Of a stretch of DNA of 64,000 bases, positions 34,835 through 47,220 are shown in pieces. The notes beneath the pieces were generated by a model. That model was given only the letters and a program-made list of their open reading frames with translations, made no database searches and was not told the DNA's origin. The stretch is from assembly GCA_015680685.1 (NCBI GenBank), contig MNCI01004788.1, forward strand, positions 320,093 through 384,092, read 5' to 3'. This DNA comes from Gnetum montanum (Eukaryota > Streptophyta > Gnetopsida > Gnetales > Gnetaceae). Positions within the stretch are counted from its first letter, which is position 1; the number at the start of each line of letters is the position of its first letter. A program made the position numbers and the translations under genes.

Positions 34835-37564
34835 TCATGTGGTGTCCAAAGGTGATGGCTCCTCCATTGGATTCTCCCCTTTGTCGTTAGGCTTGTGAAA
34901 TTTGTAATGATCAAGAAATGCCTACAAATTTTCCTCTTTTTTCCTCCAGTCATGTACCATCCAAGTTGTTAAACCAATGTGTGTTGGCACTAGTACATCC
35001 CAAAAGCATGGTAGTTGTAGGAACATCTTATTGGCCTTCACATACTAAGTCACAAACTATCATCATTCTTCTTAAAAGTCCTTAGCTTTCTCTCTTAATT
35101 CTTGATAATTTTTTAATATCCTAGCTAGGTTTAAGGTGACATCCTTCTATCCATGGTAGTGAGCTTTGATCACCTCCAATTCTAAGTTTGCCACATGCAG
35201 CTTCTACAAAGCATCTTTTCAATTTGCAAACTCTTTTTCATACAATGTATAGCTGGTCACTACCTTCTTTTCTAACTCATTCTGAGGTTGACCTACTATT
35301 AACATGGTAAGGTTGGCATTCCTAAGGTTATACAACATCATATATTCTTTCAAATCTTTGATCTATAGGTCTTTATTCTTTACTTCCACTTAGTTTACCA
35401 AGGCATAGCTATCTAGAATTGGCTACCACTCAGGATTTTGTGCTAACAAGGATCTAATGTGCACTTTAGCAATCTAGATCTCTTTTTCATTTCTTTGCTT
35501 TTCTACCTGGCTGTGGAAGTGTTCCTTTAATTTTTTATGCTTCTTGGTTTCATTATCCCATGTGCTAATTTCTATTGTTGATTTTTGTTGAATAGCGCAA
35601 ACCTCCTCCATTGAGAGGATTTTGTTTTCTCTAGCCAATTTATTGATGTCCTAGTTGACCCTCACTAGTTGTTTTCTCAACTAATGGATAGTCTTCTCTA
35701 GAATATTCTTTTTCTTTTCAACTATTTTTAACCTTGAATTCTTAGCAATGAGCTTCTTATTTTTCTCTTATGCTATGGTCAATGCCTTTTTATACACATA
35801 GGATTATGCATCAGTAGCTAAGGCATTCCATACTACTTTCTCCTTTTCTTGTTCTATAGCTACAATCTTCTAAGTTAGCCTTGACAACAACTTAGTCTTG
35901 AATTGTTCTAACTAGTCAAGTGCAACAAAATAGGCAAGATCATGTCATTTAGCTCTCAAGGTGGCCAGCTCTTGTTGTAATCTTTACACTTCTACTTCTG
36001 CATGTTCTACCCTAACTTTAGCCATGACTAGCTTTCCTTTAGTGGCAATGAGATATGACTATTCTATAGTGACATCACTTGGTATGTCAAACAAAGTAGT
36101 CATCACCTCACCTATTTACAACAATCGATCCAATACATCCTTATGCATTGCAATAGTCATCAAAATCTGAGCCAACATCTATGCATCTCTGGCCCCAGTA
36201 AGATCTATGGAGGGCACAATAGGCACATTATATGATTTTTTGATGTGCTCTATAATCACTTCTGCTATGCCTACCACATCTTGATGCTACATTACCATAA
36301 CTATGGAACCTTTTCCAATTTCAAGCATAACTTAAAAAGATGCAGCATTTCTAGAGATTTTCCTAGACCATTGGGAATCTCCTCTTGATTGTAATGAGAT
36401 CTCTCCCCTTGTTGGATTGGCTTAAATAGTGAGCTATACAACATCATCGATTACTCTAGAAAGATTGGATTCATCTCTTCTTTCCCAACTGATAGCTTTA
36501 GCAATTTTCTATAGATGGCTCATTGAAGGTTTGTAATCTTGTGGTGATAGTGGCAAAGGTTGTGTTTTTGGGCACTATTCAAGCTCACATTGTACTTTTT
36601 CTTTTGGCTCTATTCCCTTATCCAATTCTTGATCTTCACCAAGATCTTTTCATGGTGCTGTAAGTTTGAGGAGTTCGATGAAGGAGGCATTCTAAGCCTT
36701 CTTGGGGATATCATTCATATATCATAGGATTCTAGTACATTTTCATAACTTTTTTATTAGGCAAGGGAATGGGAGTGTTGGTTTCCCTAACTTTTTCTCC
36801 TCAAACTGCCTCTGAATTTTAGTAAATTAGAATTAGGGAAGATTGGCCACATATTTTCCCATTAAGATAGCACTTTCCTTGGCTGCATATGTTGATATTT
36901 AGTTCAGCCCTTTGGTGGGAAACAAATGCTATTTATTGATCTTGAAATATGTCCTCTCCTTTAAAGTCATTTCATTATATATTTTGTCTTCTTTACTGTA
37001 TGCTCATTTTAGCCATAGTTTTTTGGTATCAAGGTCAAATCTAGTGGGTAGATGGACTACCTTAGCCCCTTCATTTGGTAGATTTAGAGCTACTGTAATT
37101 GCCTTGATTGAGAAAGAGACATTAACTCCATAGATGTTTACAGTGGTTCCTTCATCTTTGTTATGCTAGAATTGGTGAGTCTCACCAAGTTACCATTTGT
37201 CACTATTTGAAAAAATGGGCCATAGAGGTGATGCCTAGAGTTGTGTTCAAACTTCTTCTAGAGAAAACTCCAAAAATGGTTTTATGTTCATCTCCATAAT
37301 GACTATGGTCAATGTGGACTTTTCTTGGATGGCCTCATGAAATTCAGGAGGCAACATGAGACGTTGTTCTTACATGGGAGCTTGTGGTCCTACAGCCTCT
37401 CCTTGGACCAACTATCCTATGATAAGAGCCTCTTGATGGATGCTAAAAGATTGGGCTTCCTACTCTCGATGTTCTACCAACTCACCCTGCTAGCCTCAGC
37501 CACCTCATGGATGCTTAGTTGCTCTTTGTGAAGGTTCTCCTTATGCATCTCTTTTTGGGACCAT
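34835..37564 (-). pseudogene. ORF3 of G: N-terminal domain, coiled coil, conserved C-terminus
   Basis: Starts at ATG 37564 (MVPKRDA), ends TGA at 34835-34837, about 910 codons with stops. The N-terminal globular part at about 37240-36800 reads ASPLWPIFSNSDKW, NIYGVNVSFSIKAITVALNL, KIYNEMTLKERTYFKINK and YAAKESAILMGKYVANL. A V..S...I...L.LP pattern recalls the domain often labelled 'putative plant transposon protein', which I mention as a resemblance only. From about 36110 (VMTTLFDIPSDVT, GKLVMAKVRVEHAE) it becomes a long coiled coil, ending with FWDVLVPTHIG, NDKGENPMEEPSPLDTT. It occupies the env-like position of Athila elements but has no signal peptide or membrane segment. Role unknown. Confidence 0.6.
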
Positions 37565-38094
37565 CTACAATCAAACAAAGATCAAGTGTTAATAAGGTTG
37601 TATTCTTTATTATTAATCAGTGTATACCTTACTCATTATCTTAGTTCATATGATTGCAAAGTTAGAAAAATTTTCAAGAAAAATCCCCAAAAAGTATTTA
37701 TCTCTTAATATGACCTTACATAGTTTATTTCCTTTTTTTTATGTATGTCTTGTTATGATGGTTATGATCCCTTGGGTGGAAAAATTAAGATTTCTAGCAT
37801 TAATATGATTGATTATTCATGATAATGCTAAAATTTTTTAATACTCTTACCTTTATAATACCTTCTAGGTGATAGTAAATTATCAAAAATTGAAACAAGT
37901 TTTTCACATAAGCACCCCCCACCCATGACTGACTTGAACACTCCAAGTTTAGATAGGTTCAAATGGCATGGAAATTAGAGTAGTAGAGAGCCAAATATCA
38001 TAAGTTGTAAGTAGTTGCATAGAGCTCTAGGTCACTAGAGAAAATTTGAACAACTTCCCTAGCTACAAATGATGAGAATGAAGCTTGGGCATTG

Positions 38095-38190
38095 TAGGGA
38101 TAATATATATAGGTTTTGTGTGACCTGATATCGGGTATCCGACATTGCATCCCACTTGATATCAGGCATCCGATATTGAGGTCCATGAAT
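38095..38190 (-). promoter_or_regulatory. Internal promoter-like region upstream of ORF3 in G
   Basis: On the minus strand, palindrome-rich repeats (plus-strand CTGATATCGGGTATCCGA and GATATCAGGCATCCGATATT, 38123-38177) precede a TATA-like ACCTATATATATTATCC at about 38098-38114. The ORF3 ATG lies about 540 bases downstream. The repeats are of the same GATATC flavour as U3 of the G LTRs. Promoter activity is inferred, not shown. Confidence 0.5.
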
Positions 38191-38479
38191 AATCATGTTA
38201 TGGGTGTATGAAGCATGAAAAATGAAGCTCTATGATTGGTTGAAAGGTTTGATGTTAGGTCCATCATTCTGGGTAAGTAGGAAATTGGATTGGGGCATCA
38301 AAAGTGGTTGAAGGTGGAGTCATCAATGTGAAAAGCACTAGAATGAGCAAGAAAAAGGGCATTAAAATCAAGGTTGTGGACAGATCAAATTATATGAGAA
38401 GGAAAATAATAAAATGTAACAATTGAGCACTTAGAAGGTGAAGAATAATGTGGTTTTGTCAAACAAGTACAATTCACAA

Positions 38480-39480
38480 AAGTTACACAAGTGGATCCTC
38501 CTCAAAGAAGGCTCTAGCCTATGATGCCCTTGTATAACCATACCTAAAAATGTCTGTAGGCACTAAAGGGGTTGAATGCAATGCATAAATATGCAACAAA
38601 ACACACATGTTAAAACCACCAATTTGAGATAATAACTCTATGTTACACAAAACCACAAGTTATGATCACCTGAACAACAAGATGAACTGGACTATAGAAA
38701 GGATTGTAGAAATTGGGACATAAGGTGTCTTGTCATGGTCACAATGAAATATTTTGTGTTATTAATGGTTAAATAATCATGATTCCTTATTTCCAAGATT
38801 CAAGACAAGTCCACACCACATTGTAGTAACATTGCATTGTTTCATCATGTTGATGGACAACCATAAGACTATCATAGTTCCAAGGAGTAACATCACTTAG
38901 TGTTTTATCCAAGGGAGAAGCTTTATTATGGCACACAGTTTTTTGAGTTTTGAGAAGCCACCAACATTTAGCCATGGATACATGTCTTTCTAGTTGAACC
39001 CATAGAAGTTTATTCAATGCCACTTTAGGTTACTCTTACTTCCATTTCTCATTAGATCTATAAGGATATGGTTACAACCTCAACAACATAATAGAACATA
39101 CAAAAGTGGCCAAAGGAAATCCACAAATCTTCTTGATGTCACACCCTTCACATTCCACCTTGGTTCTACAATCTTCTACCTAGACATAATGATTATGAAG
39201 TTATTTTTAGTTTAATGATGAAAAAGAATGTCATTATGACTAGAGCAAGAACCTCTTATTAAAGGAATGGGTGGATGGATGTCATGGTCTCAATGTCCAA
39301 ATAATTAGTCCCTTATGACTTGAAAACATAGAGAAAACCTCACCTCAATGGGCAATATGATCATTTTATTCATAAGTGAGATTACACAACAAAGAAAATA
39401 AAAACAACTAGAAAAAAATGGAAGAAATAGGACGAATTGTTTTAAGAAATAGGAAAATAACAACAAATTGTAAAAAAAAA
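38480..39480 (-). other. Conserved post-integrase block, element G copy
   Basis: Alignable with B 10640-11640 and H 43890-44870; core near 38491-38511. A T-rich end at 39400-39480 matches the start of the D 3' region. No coding frame persists across copies. Confidence 0.5.
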
Positions 39481-39502
39481 AGATGAAAAACACTTAAGAA
39501 TC

Positions 39503-42060
39503 CTAAAGACTATAATGGGGGTAACCCCCACAACTAAACATTTGGTCATGAAAGTGGTTAGCAAGTGGATAAATAAGATCCATGCATGTATGAAACATTG
39601 GTAAATGTTCATGCCCTAGCCATTGAGTTTCTAGTGGTGGTGTGGTGGTTGGGTAGAAAAATTGTTGGTCACACACTTGATTGTTAAATGTATGATGGGT
39701 CAAGGTATGATGTGTGTTAACATTATGAGGTCTGACCCACAATTGCATCCTTGATCATGAGATGGTATGCATGGATTTGTTTATCTCACCACACTATTAG
39801 ATTCATTCTTTGGGTTTGGAATTGGAGTAATAATGGATGGTGGCCCTTGTGTTTGATTAGAGGATGTTGTTTGTGAAAAGGAAGGTGGTGCACTAGATTG
39901 GCATTATGCTAGTTTGGATGATGTTGTGGGTTTCTGCATGGTTTGCTTCAGCTTATGGCCTTTCATCGAAAAGGGACATTTCCTATGTTGTAGTTTAGAC
40001 CCACTAGTGTCAGTAGTTTTATGCACATTTTCAGCATAAGTGGCATTCATTTGTTGATACTGTGATGTCAAACCTTCCTGTGTTGGTAGTGGCACCATAT
40101 AATGAGGTGGAGTATGAGAATATTAAAGGTAGGATGGATGGCAAGAGAAGCAAGGTGGTGATCCTTTAGGGGATGTCATGGGTTGATGGTACTTAGGAGA
40201 GTGATAGTGGAAATTTGAAGTAGAGGATGTAGAACTAGTTGGAGAAATAGGGTGTTGAACATAATATCCATGTAGTTTCAGTGGATAGGGCTAATTTGGT
40301 GGTGGCCTTTCCCATGACTATGGTTGTTGCCACTATGATTGATGACCACGTTAAGGCTGGTAATAAGTCCCATTAGGATGGTACAATTGATTGTGGAACT
40401 ATCTATAATTACCTTGTGGGAGAGAAAATCTCCCAAGCATGTGCTTCTATAAAAAATTTGGATTTAAGGAACCTACCTAATACTCCTGTAGATGTAAGAA
40501 AACTGGGCAGTGGTCCTATGGATGGTCATATATGCAAATGTTGCATCCATTATCTTTGTCTATGGTTGAGTCTATAGTCTCACTTTATTTATCCATTTTT
40601 TCCATTTGCTAAAAAATGTTCCTAGCTATTTCTTGGTTCTATATCCTTTGTTTATTGTGATCACCTGACTTATTTTGAATGATCCTCTCCTTGACCGTCT
40701 CAATAAGATTTGTAACATTTTCATATATGCATTTGGAAACCCTATTAAGCTTTGCTTCAAGTTCATCAATAGACTTCTATATTGGCAAGGTTTGTTACAA
40801 AATCACCTTATTGAGAGCTACCTCTTTCTCTGTACCATAGATATGGACCTCCTTTTGTTGAAGATTTGGGTCCCATTAATATTTCTCAAAATTCTCCCAT
40901 TTTCATATCTCTCCTTATTATTTTTCCACAAGCTCGATTAGATCTCAGATCTAATGGGCTTGGAGCTCATATAATTTCCCTAAGGCATACATCCCAAAGG
41001 TCTCCCTTGTTTCATTATGAAGTCCATCTATGATGTGGAAAAGTTGCCTCTCCTCAATGAAACCATGACCTAGGCATCTATTTAGTAAGGCATAATATCA
41101 ATCTAGGGTCATGTCCAAGGGTTCATGTTGTTCTTTCTTCCACTCTTGGATCTATCTCCTCAAGTTGGACACCCTCGCATAGGTTTGGTATTTCTCATTG
41201 AAAAGTTCCAACATTCTAGACCATCATCAAATTGAATTCAGTCTCACCGATCTATACCATAGTTTGGCTTTATCGATTAGTATCCTAGGAAAGATTCTAA
41301 GCTTTTTCCACTCACTTTTAATGTTGTAGAAATCATTTGCATCATGGAAGTCTTGTAAATGATGTTGTGGATTTGAATCATAGCCTCCTACAAATTTAGG
41401 AATATTATCCATATCAAGCTTGGGTAGATGACTCTTTTTGCAATGCCTAAGAGATATCTTAATGACCTATGTGATATGCATTAGGCTCTTAGTGGCCAAC
41501 AAGGATTCATCATCATCAAACAGGTTGTAAGAAAAATTTCTATCTCTATTTGTTTGATCATGAGGATGTTTTCTATGTTCATGGTGATATCTTTGACTTT
41601 TCCTATGGGTTCAATTTTTATTTTTAGCCTAACCTTTTAGTGGAGCCTTATCTTCATACCTATGTTCATCTTCATTAGAACTACACATCTAAGGGGAAGA
41701 AGAAGATGAGGAATTGAAAGGTTTTCCATGGTTGCTATGGTATTCTTCATGGTCCTTTGATTTATCATTTTTGAGTTTTGAGGAGGTCTTAAGCCTTGAG
41801 GCCTTCTCTAGTTTAGAACTTACATCATCCCCTCCAAGATTGTTTGCCTTAGGTGAATGTAGTCTTTGAGTGTCGTCAGGGTGGTCATGATCATAAAAGA
41901 TCCCTGCATAAAGTTTCTCACTTCAATTTTCTTCATCGTATATCTTGTTGTTTCTCTAATGAATGCATTCGCTATATAGTTCATTGTGACTTATGTGTGA
42001 GAGAGACATTGTTGTTGGTTTATGGTATGTGTGAGCTATTATTTTTTGAAAGATATATCA
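39503..42060 (-). pseudogene. gag: Gag of G
   Basis: The capsid core at about 41500-40940 carries DMDNIPKFVGGYDSNPQHH, WKKLRIFPRILIDKAKLWYR, LFNEKYQTYARVSNLRR, GFIEERQLFHIIDGL and MYALGKLYELQAH with stops and frame breaks. A Ser/Thr/His/Pro-rich tail follows (about 40260-39900), then a His-rich 81-codon open stretch (39748-39503). Integrase-derived sequence should lie near 39520, but only a GGGG-type remnant is seen. It corresponds element-by-element to the gag of B. Confidence 0.7.
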
Positions 42061-42115
42061 TTAATACCTTTAATGCGATCATGTATAATATAACTAATCT
42101 ATATAACTAGCACCA

Positions 42116-42133
42116 TCCCTAGAAATGGCACCA
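42116..42133 (-). other. PBS of G, tRNA-Asp type, decayed
   Basis: Minus strand TGGTGCCATTTCTAGGGA: 13 of 18 match the tRNA-Asp PBS, with four of five changes being transitions. One base from the LTR end. Confidence 0.7.
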
Positions 42134-42134
42134 A

Positions 42135-42993
42135 TGATGAGTAACAAGGTACCCCTATGCTCAAACATCCAGTTTAATTCATGGATAGGCCTAGTTGTGG
42201 TATCTAGATCGTTATGCTTTGATCGTAGTTTTTTTTCTTCCCACTTGGACTAGTAGTAGCTTTGTCATGTATGGTTTAGTCCAAAGTAAGCCATATGATG
42301 TTGTCTAATTCTATGCTACTTCTAATGATGACAAAGAGATGAATTAATTAAGCTACAGAACAATGGAGAGTCAAATCTAAACTAGTCCACGTGCAATGAG
42401 TATCCACTCTTAATCATCCATACACACCTTGGACTTCATGAGTCTACTTCTAGGATTTCCAAGAATATGTCATTATGTATTTCAAACAATACACTACTAG
42501 ATTACCAAGTACTTACACTTAAATGCTCATGATTAAGGTGTACACATTTTGCTTAATGAAAAGAATAGTAAATAGCAATAAATCGAATGTTAACTAAAGG
42601 AAATAGTAAATAATTAATAGTTAAAAGAAATAATAATCTAAGTGGATGTTGCAATGATGGGAGTAATCTCAATCTTTATTTCCAGTCATGTAATGTATCC
42701 AAGTACATCACACTTGAACAAAGGTATTGTACGATTACAAACATCACATTGTGGGCATGCACTGGGAATAATAGAACTCTAAGAAAGACTATCAAAAACT
42801 AAGAACTAAAATGATCTTCTCTATTATTGTTTTATTGGTCAACCATGCACCCAAGCACTATATTCATAGGCTAGTATAGAGGAGACAATATTGGATATCT
42901 GACATTACTTCCTAGGCCCCAATATCGAAACCCCGATATCAAACCTCTGATATATAGCTTCGATGTCAGGGTTGACAGATTCATGACTCATCA
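42135..42993 (-). repeat. 5' LTR of G
   Basis: TGATGAGTAACAAGG to GACTCATCA, 859 bp. U3 repeats CCAATATCG, CCGATATCA and CTGATATA at 42885-42970. TATA region degraded (TATTCATAG near 42861). Confidence 0.85.
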
Positions 42994-43527
42994 TATGGAA
43001 TCAACTACTTGTTCTAATCTTGGTTTTTGTAGTTATTACCATTATCCTTGCCCTCCTCTTTAGCACTTTTTCCTAGGCTATGAAGATCCACTCACTTGGG
43101 GGCCTTATTTCAATGTCATTTCTAATCACATGGATGACCTTTGATTAATCCTTAGCATGGATACAAGTGTTGATACCCCATGATCATTTCTTAGTTAGTT
43201 AAATTTTCAAAAAATGTTGCATTAATGTTCCTAATTTATCACATCCTTATGATTTTGAAGATCTAGGATAGCTAAGCATTGTTAATTTTAATGAATTTTT
43301 TACTTTTAACTACCTTTACCATATCTATAGAGTGTTAATAAAGTTTCAAGATCCTAAGTCCTAGTACCCTCATGATGTGAAGCTTAAATCTAGAATCTTA
43401 CAAGATTAACAATGGCTAAAATTACGTGCACAGGTTGGTAGATATCATGCTTGAATGCTTTGGGTTCTAAAAATGGCAAAAAATATTTCTCATTTGGATT
43501 AAAATAACAAAAATTGGCTAAGTATTA
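42994..43527 (-). other. Expected ORF3 leader and N-terminus of H, not recognisable
   Basis: By position this should hold the H ORF3 start, but no frame resembles the N-terminal domain of G or F. It may be diverged or replaced. Confidence 0.3.
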
Positions 43528-43615
43528 CACATATATATACTATTTTTACACTATGTTAACAGGGATGCATCAAGGTATTTGGCTACATTGATGGGAATGC
43601 ATCGACATAATGTAA
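43528..43615 (-). promoter_or_regulatory. Internal promoter-like region of H
   Basis: The plus-strand segment CATATATATACTATTTTTAC at 43530-43550 aligns with F at 57824-57843. Upstream on the minus strand are CATTGATGGG and GCATCGACAT repeats (43585-43607), the CATCGATG flavour. Confidence 0.45.
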
Positions 43616-43779
43616 GCTCAAATTTTTATTTTGAATTTCTAGATCATTTTTGCCAATTTTGAGATAATCAAGGAGTCAAATGAGAGCTAGAAAGAGGGTC
43701 TAGAAATGAGGGTAACATTTTTGAGGTTTATATAGAGGGTTATATGTGTTTAGAATAATTCATGATAGGAATAAGGTTT

Positions 43780-45060
43780 TAACACTTGATGTTCATGAGA
43801 AGATGAAATGAAAATGAAGAGTGTATTCAAATTTGGAATTGTAGCTTAGTCTTTTTGCTATGCAAAGATGGTGTATAGCCTAGATGTCTAAAAGTTCTAC
43901 AAGTGGATCCTTCCCATAGTAGGCCCATGTCCTTAATGCCCTTGTATAACCACTCCAAAAGGTGCTAAGAGGCATGTTGAAAATTAAATATTAATTCAAT
44001 CTATATGCCACACCCATATAAGAATTATCTTTGAAATCCTACACTATGCTAAACAAAATCATCAGGTAAGAAGCTACATGCAATAATGAGGTACATTTTG
44101 AAATAAGAAGCAATTGTAGAGATAGGGAAATGAGATGCTTAATCATTGTGACGAATGTGATCAAAATAATCCTCATCTCTATCCATCCAAGTTGCAGACC
44201 AATTTCATACTATTTCCAGTGACATCACATTACTTCATCTTGAATTTACAACCATAGGACCATCAAAACCATATGAAAACATTAGTACTTAAGAAAAGAA
44301 AATAAGAATTCATTATTTATTAATTAATTAATTAGAATGTTAAGTATTTTGAGAAAACTTGGCCATTGGTTAGAGGGATTCCTTCAAGTATGGGTAACAT
44401 GTCTTTCCACTCACATAATGAAACTAGGCTAAGGGATTTTTGGGATTCATGAAAGCAACCTATCTTCAACCATGGGTAATACATCTTACTAGAGAAGTAC
44501 TTTCAAGCATGGTGGGTCACATTTCTTACTAGTAACATGCAAAGATAACAATTATTCAAAAACATAATTTCATCAAAATTAAAACATGAGTAATGACATA
44601 AATACATAGAGTAGTAAGATCCTTAAAGGAAGTGGAAAGAATAAACAAATCCCTTTGATGCCATACCCTTTTCTATTCCCCCTTGATCCATTCCTCTTTC
44701 CTCAAGGCATAAATATCATGATTTAATTTGAATTTTAATGTGAGAAGAACCATATTTCTTTGAGGATGAACATCTCTTATTTATAGAAAGTGGAGGGATG
44801 GATGACATGGTCTCACTACTTTATACAACTACTTTCCCAATCATTTTGATACCATAGAGCACTATCCAAATAACAAATTTGGCTTGTACATAAATAAAAA
44901 TCCTTATTAATGTAATGATTGTTATTTGCATGCAATGAAATGGTTGAGAAAATAGAATGTCTCTTGGGAGGATATGTAGCAAAATCCTAAGAATATTTTC
45001 TAACTAGTCAAATAGAAGGTTTTAACATATATATGGGATAATGTGGAAGGAAAGAGAAAA
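43780..45060 (-). other. Conserved post-integrase block, element H copy
   Basis: Matches B 10560-11640 and G 38400-39310; core near 43901-43923. The final part before the integrase is interrupted by the LINE fragment at 45070-45395. Confidence 0.5.
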
Positions 45061-45069
45061 TTTTATTTA

Positions 45070-45395
45070 CATCAGATTAGATCTAATAAACTAGATGTAG
45101 ATCTCACTATCTCTTAGTTGTTGTTCTCATCAAGTATTAGAATGCTATCACTAAGCTTCGCTTAAGTTATCATCATCTTAGAAATGAAAGTAAAAGATGG
45201 ATTCAACTCTCCTATGAAGAGGACATTTGTAGGTTGTGCAAATCAAAAGCTCTTGAATGTGAGTTACATGTATTTCTTTCTTATACTATGACTACCGATC
45301 TGAGATAGCATTATAATGTTATAGTAAAAAACCTATATGATTTGTTTTTAATATTCCCATTGGTGCTTGATCAATTTGGAGAGTTTACCTTTATT
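45070..45395 (+). mobile_element. LINE ORF2 C-terminal fragment (zinc-knuckle region)
   Basis: Plus strand reads ITKLRLSYHHLRNESKRW, then YEEDICRLCKSKALECELHVF and YTMTTDLR. This fits the C-terminal LINE pattern of a LR.S.H.L..E..RW run followed by C..C...E.E.H.L..C and a final R; one Cys is replaced. It is inserted between the integrase end and the conserved block of H. Confidence 0.65.
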
Positions 45396-45639
45396 TTTTA
45401 TTAAAATGTAATATTTATCCAATAAATCCTATGGGTCTTCAAATGTAAGAAAGCTTCATTTACTTTGATTAAAGTTAATAGAAAAATTGAAGTTAAATTA
45501 AAAACTTAAAAAATAAAATGACTCCAAGAAAGGAAATGTATAAAAAAATGAATAATTACAATAAATAGAAAATTTATTAAGCTTTGGAAGAAATGAAAAC
45601 AAATTGTAAAATAAAAAATTGAAAAATCATACCCTTACA

Positions 45640-46358
45640 AGATGTTAGGTCAAATGGATATCTCCCCTACAAGTAAGTTGGAATGGGGATATACAAAAGA
45701 TGGTGTAGGCTTGGCCATGGGCTAAGTCATTAGTAAAGTTCTTAGCTACTAGGAAATCCTTAAAAAGTTTTGCTTGTTGCATGTTGATGAATATTAAATT
45801 GTCTGGACAATCATGATGATAAATCTTCATCACACCCTAAATGGAAAGTGGAGTGGATATTGTATGACCCTTACTAGAGTGTTTGGAATTTTGTTCATTA
45901 AGGTATGTATATGGGGTTCTAGTAGAGGGCCTTATCTACTAGTTGAAAATCCACTTTTTATATCTTAGCACCTTGGCATTATTTAGTGTATGCCTTGTGT
46001 GCTTTGTTCATCATAAGGGATACCTATCTCTTTTCATCTAGGATCTTGAGATTCAGGAGATGTTCTTTTTGTTATAGAATGATATTAAGGTCAAGTTCAA
46101 AAGTTGTGTTGGGTGCATGTAATTCTTCTTGTATTTGATGCTTTGATAACTTACCATACACTAACTCATAAGGAGAGAAATCTATAGGGAGTTTCCAAGT
46201 AGAGTGATATGCCCATAAGGAATTGTTGAGTTTCATGCTCCATTCTCACCTATACTGACTAATAGTCCTAGTAAGAACTTACATGATTTTCCTATTTGTT
46301 ACTTCTATTTGACCATTTTTTGAGCATTGTATGGAATTTTCAATTTATGTTTTAGCCT
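45640..46358 (-). pseudogene. Integrase of H, C-terminal half
   Basis: After solo LTR K the minus strand resumes the integrase: QCSKNGQIEVTNRKI carries the catalytic Glu, then WSMKLNNSLWAYHSTWKLPI, FSPYELVYGKL and a C-terminal segment through 45833-45645 (NLIFINMQQAKLFKDF, ISPFQLTCRGDIH). It lines up with D 27920-28580. Confidence 0.75.
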
Positions 46359-47220
46359 TGATGAAGTTTCATACATATAGGCTGCATCAATAGGCATGCG
46401 TCAACGTAATCCCATCGATGTATCCCCATCGATGCATGGTGACATGTGTTGATGTAGATCCATTGATACTAATGTAAATGAAGTTTATATAAATGCATGC
46501 ATCAACTACATTTATGATACTTTAATTCCACAGCATAGAAGACCTCTTGCAAATTTTATTTCTCTAGAGTTAGAATATTTTCCTTTGAGTGCTTGCAATG
46601 TGAATTCAAGAGATTATGTCGATCTTTATTCTAGTGTCATGTACTTGAATGCATTGGTGTGAATGGCAATAAAGAAAAGATTTTTGACATTCATTGAAAC
46701 ACTTGAATTATTTTAATCTCTCTTATTTTCACTTTACTTTTAATACACTTTACTTTATAAGTCCTAATTAATTAATGCACTTAATCGTAAACACACAAGT
46801 ATGACCACTTCGAGCATAACATGTTATGCTTGGTAATTTCAATAGCAGCCATTTGGTAATTTCCAGTAATAGCCATTTTGTAATCCAGTAGTGTAATATG
46901 AGTTTAAGAATGTTAGGGTAGTTACTCATTAGAATAGCTAATTAGTTACATAGTTAATTATTAAGCCTTCATTTACTCATCTAGTTATTAGGAGAAAATA
47001 TATAAAAAATACCAACAAAAATAAATATCACAAGCTTTCACTCACATTTAACCATACACATAGATAGCACAAGTGCGATTTAGTTAGAAAGAAAATGATC
47101 ATACTCTCCCTTGATTCACAGTCTAGGACTGTGGGCAAACTTATGAACTAAGTTTATGAAATTCGACCAGATTGTTGGGATATTCTTATGATTTCTATGG
47201 TTGGGCATAGGGTATACTCA
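46359..47220 (+). repeat. Solo LTR K inserted in the integrase of H
   Basis: 862 bp, plus orientation, TGATGAAG to ATACTCA. TATA box TTTATATAAAT at 46484-46494; AATAAA at 46668-46673. U3 (46384-46470) has CCCATCGATGTATCCCCATC-type repeats. No PBS or internal sequence follows; the H integrase frame resumes at both sides. No convincing target duplication remains (flanks AGCCT and TTTCT). Solo LTRs arise by LTR-LTR recombination. Confidence 0.75.
46484..46494 (+). promoter_or_regulatory. TATA box in solo LTR K
   Basis: TTTATATAAAT between the CATCGATG repeats and the AATAAA signal, as in D. Confidence 0.5.

Larger units (their letters stand above)
33822..42993 (-). mobile_element. Element G: gag plus ORF3, pol-less Athila-like element
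   Basis: 5' LTR 42135-42993, PBS, gag, conserved post-integrase block, internal promoter-like region, ORF3, polypurine tract and 3' LTR 33822-34647. RT and integrase are absent. It sits inside H: the H integrase side resumes at 42994 and the H ORF3 C-terminal half at 33821. High-side flank TATGG; the low LTR end has lost about 50 bp, so the target duplication cannot be confirmed. Confidence 0.75.
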
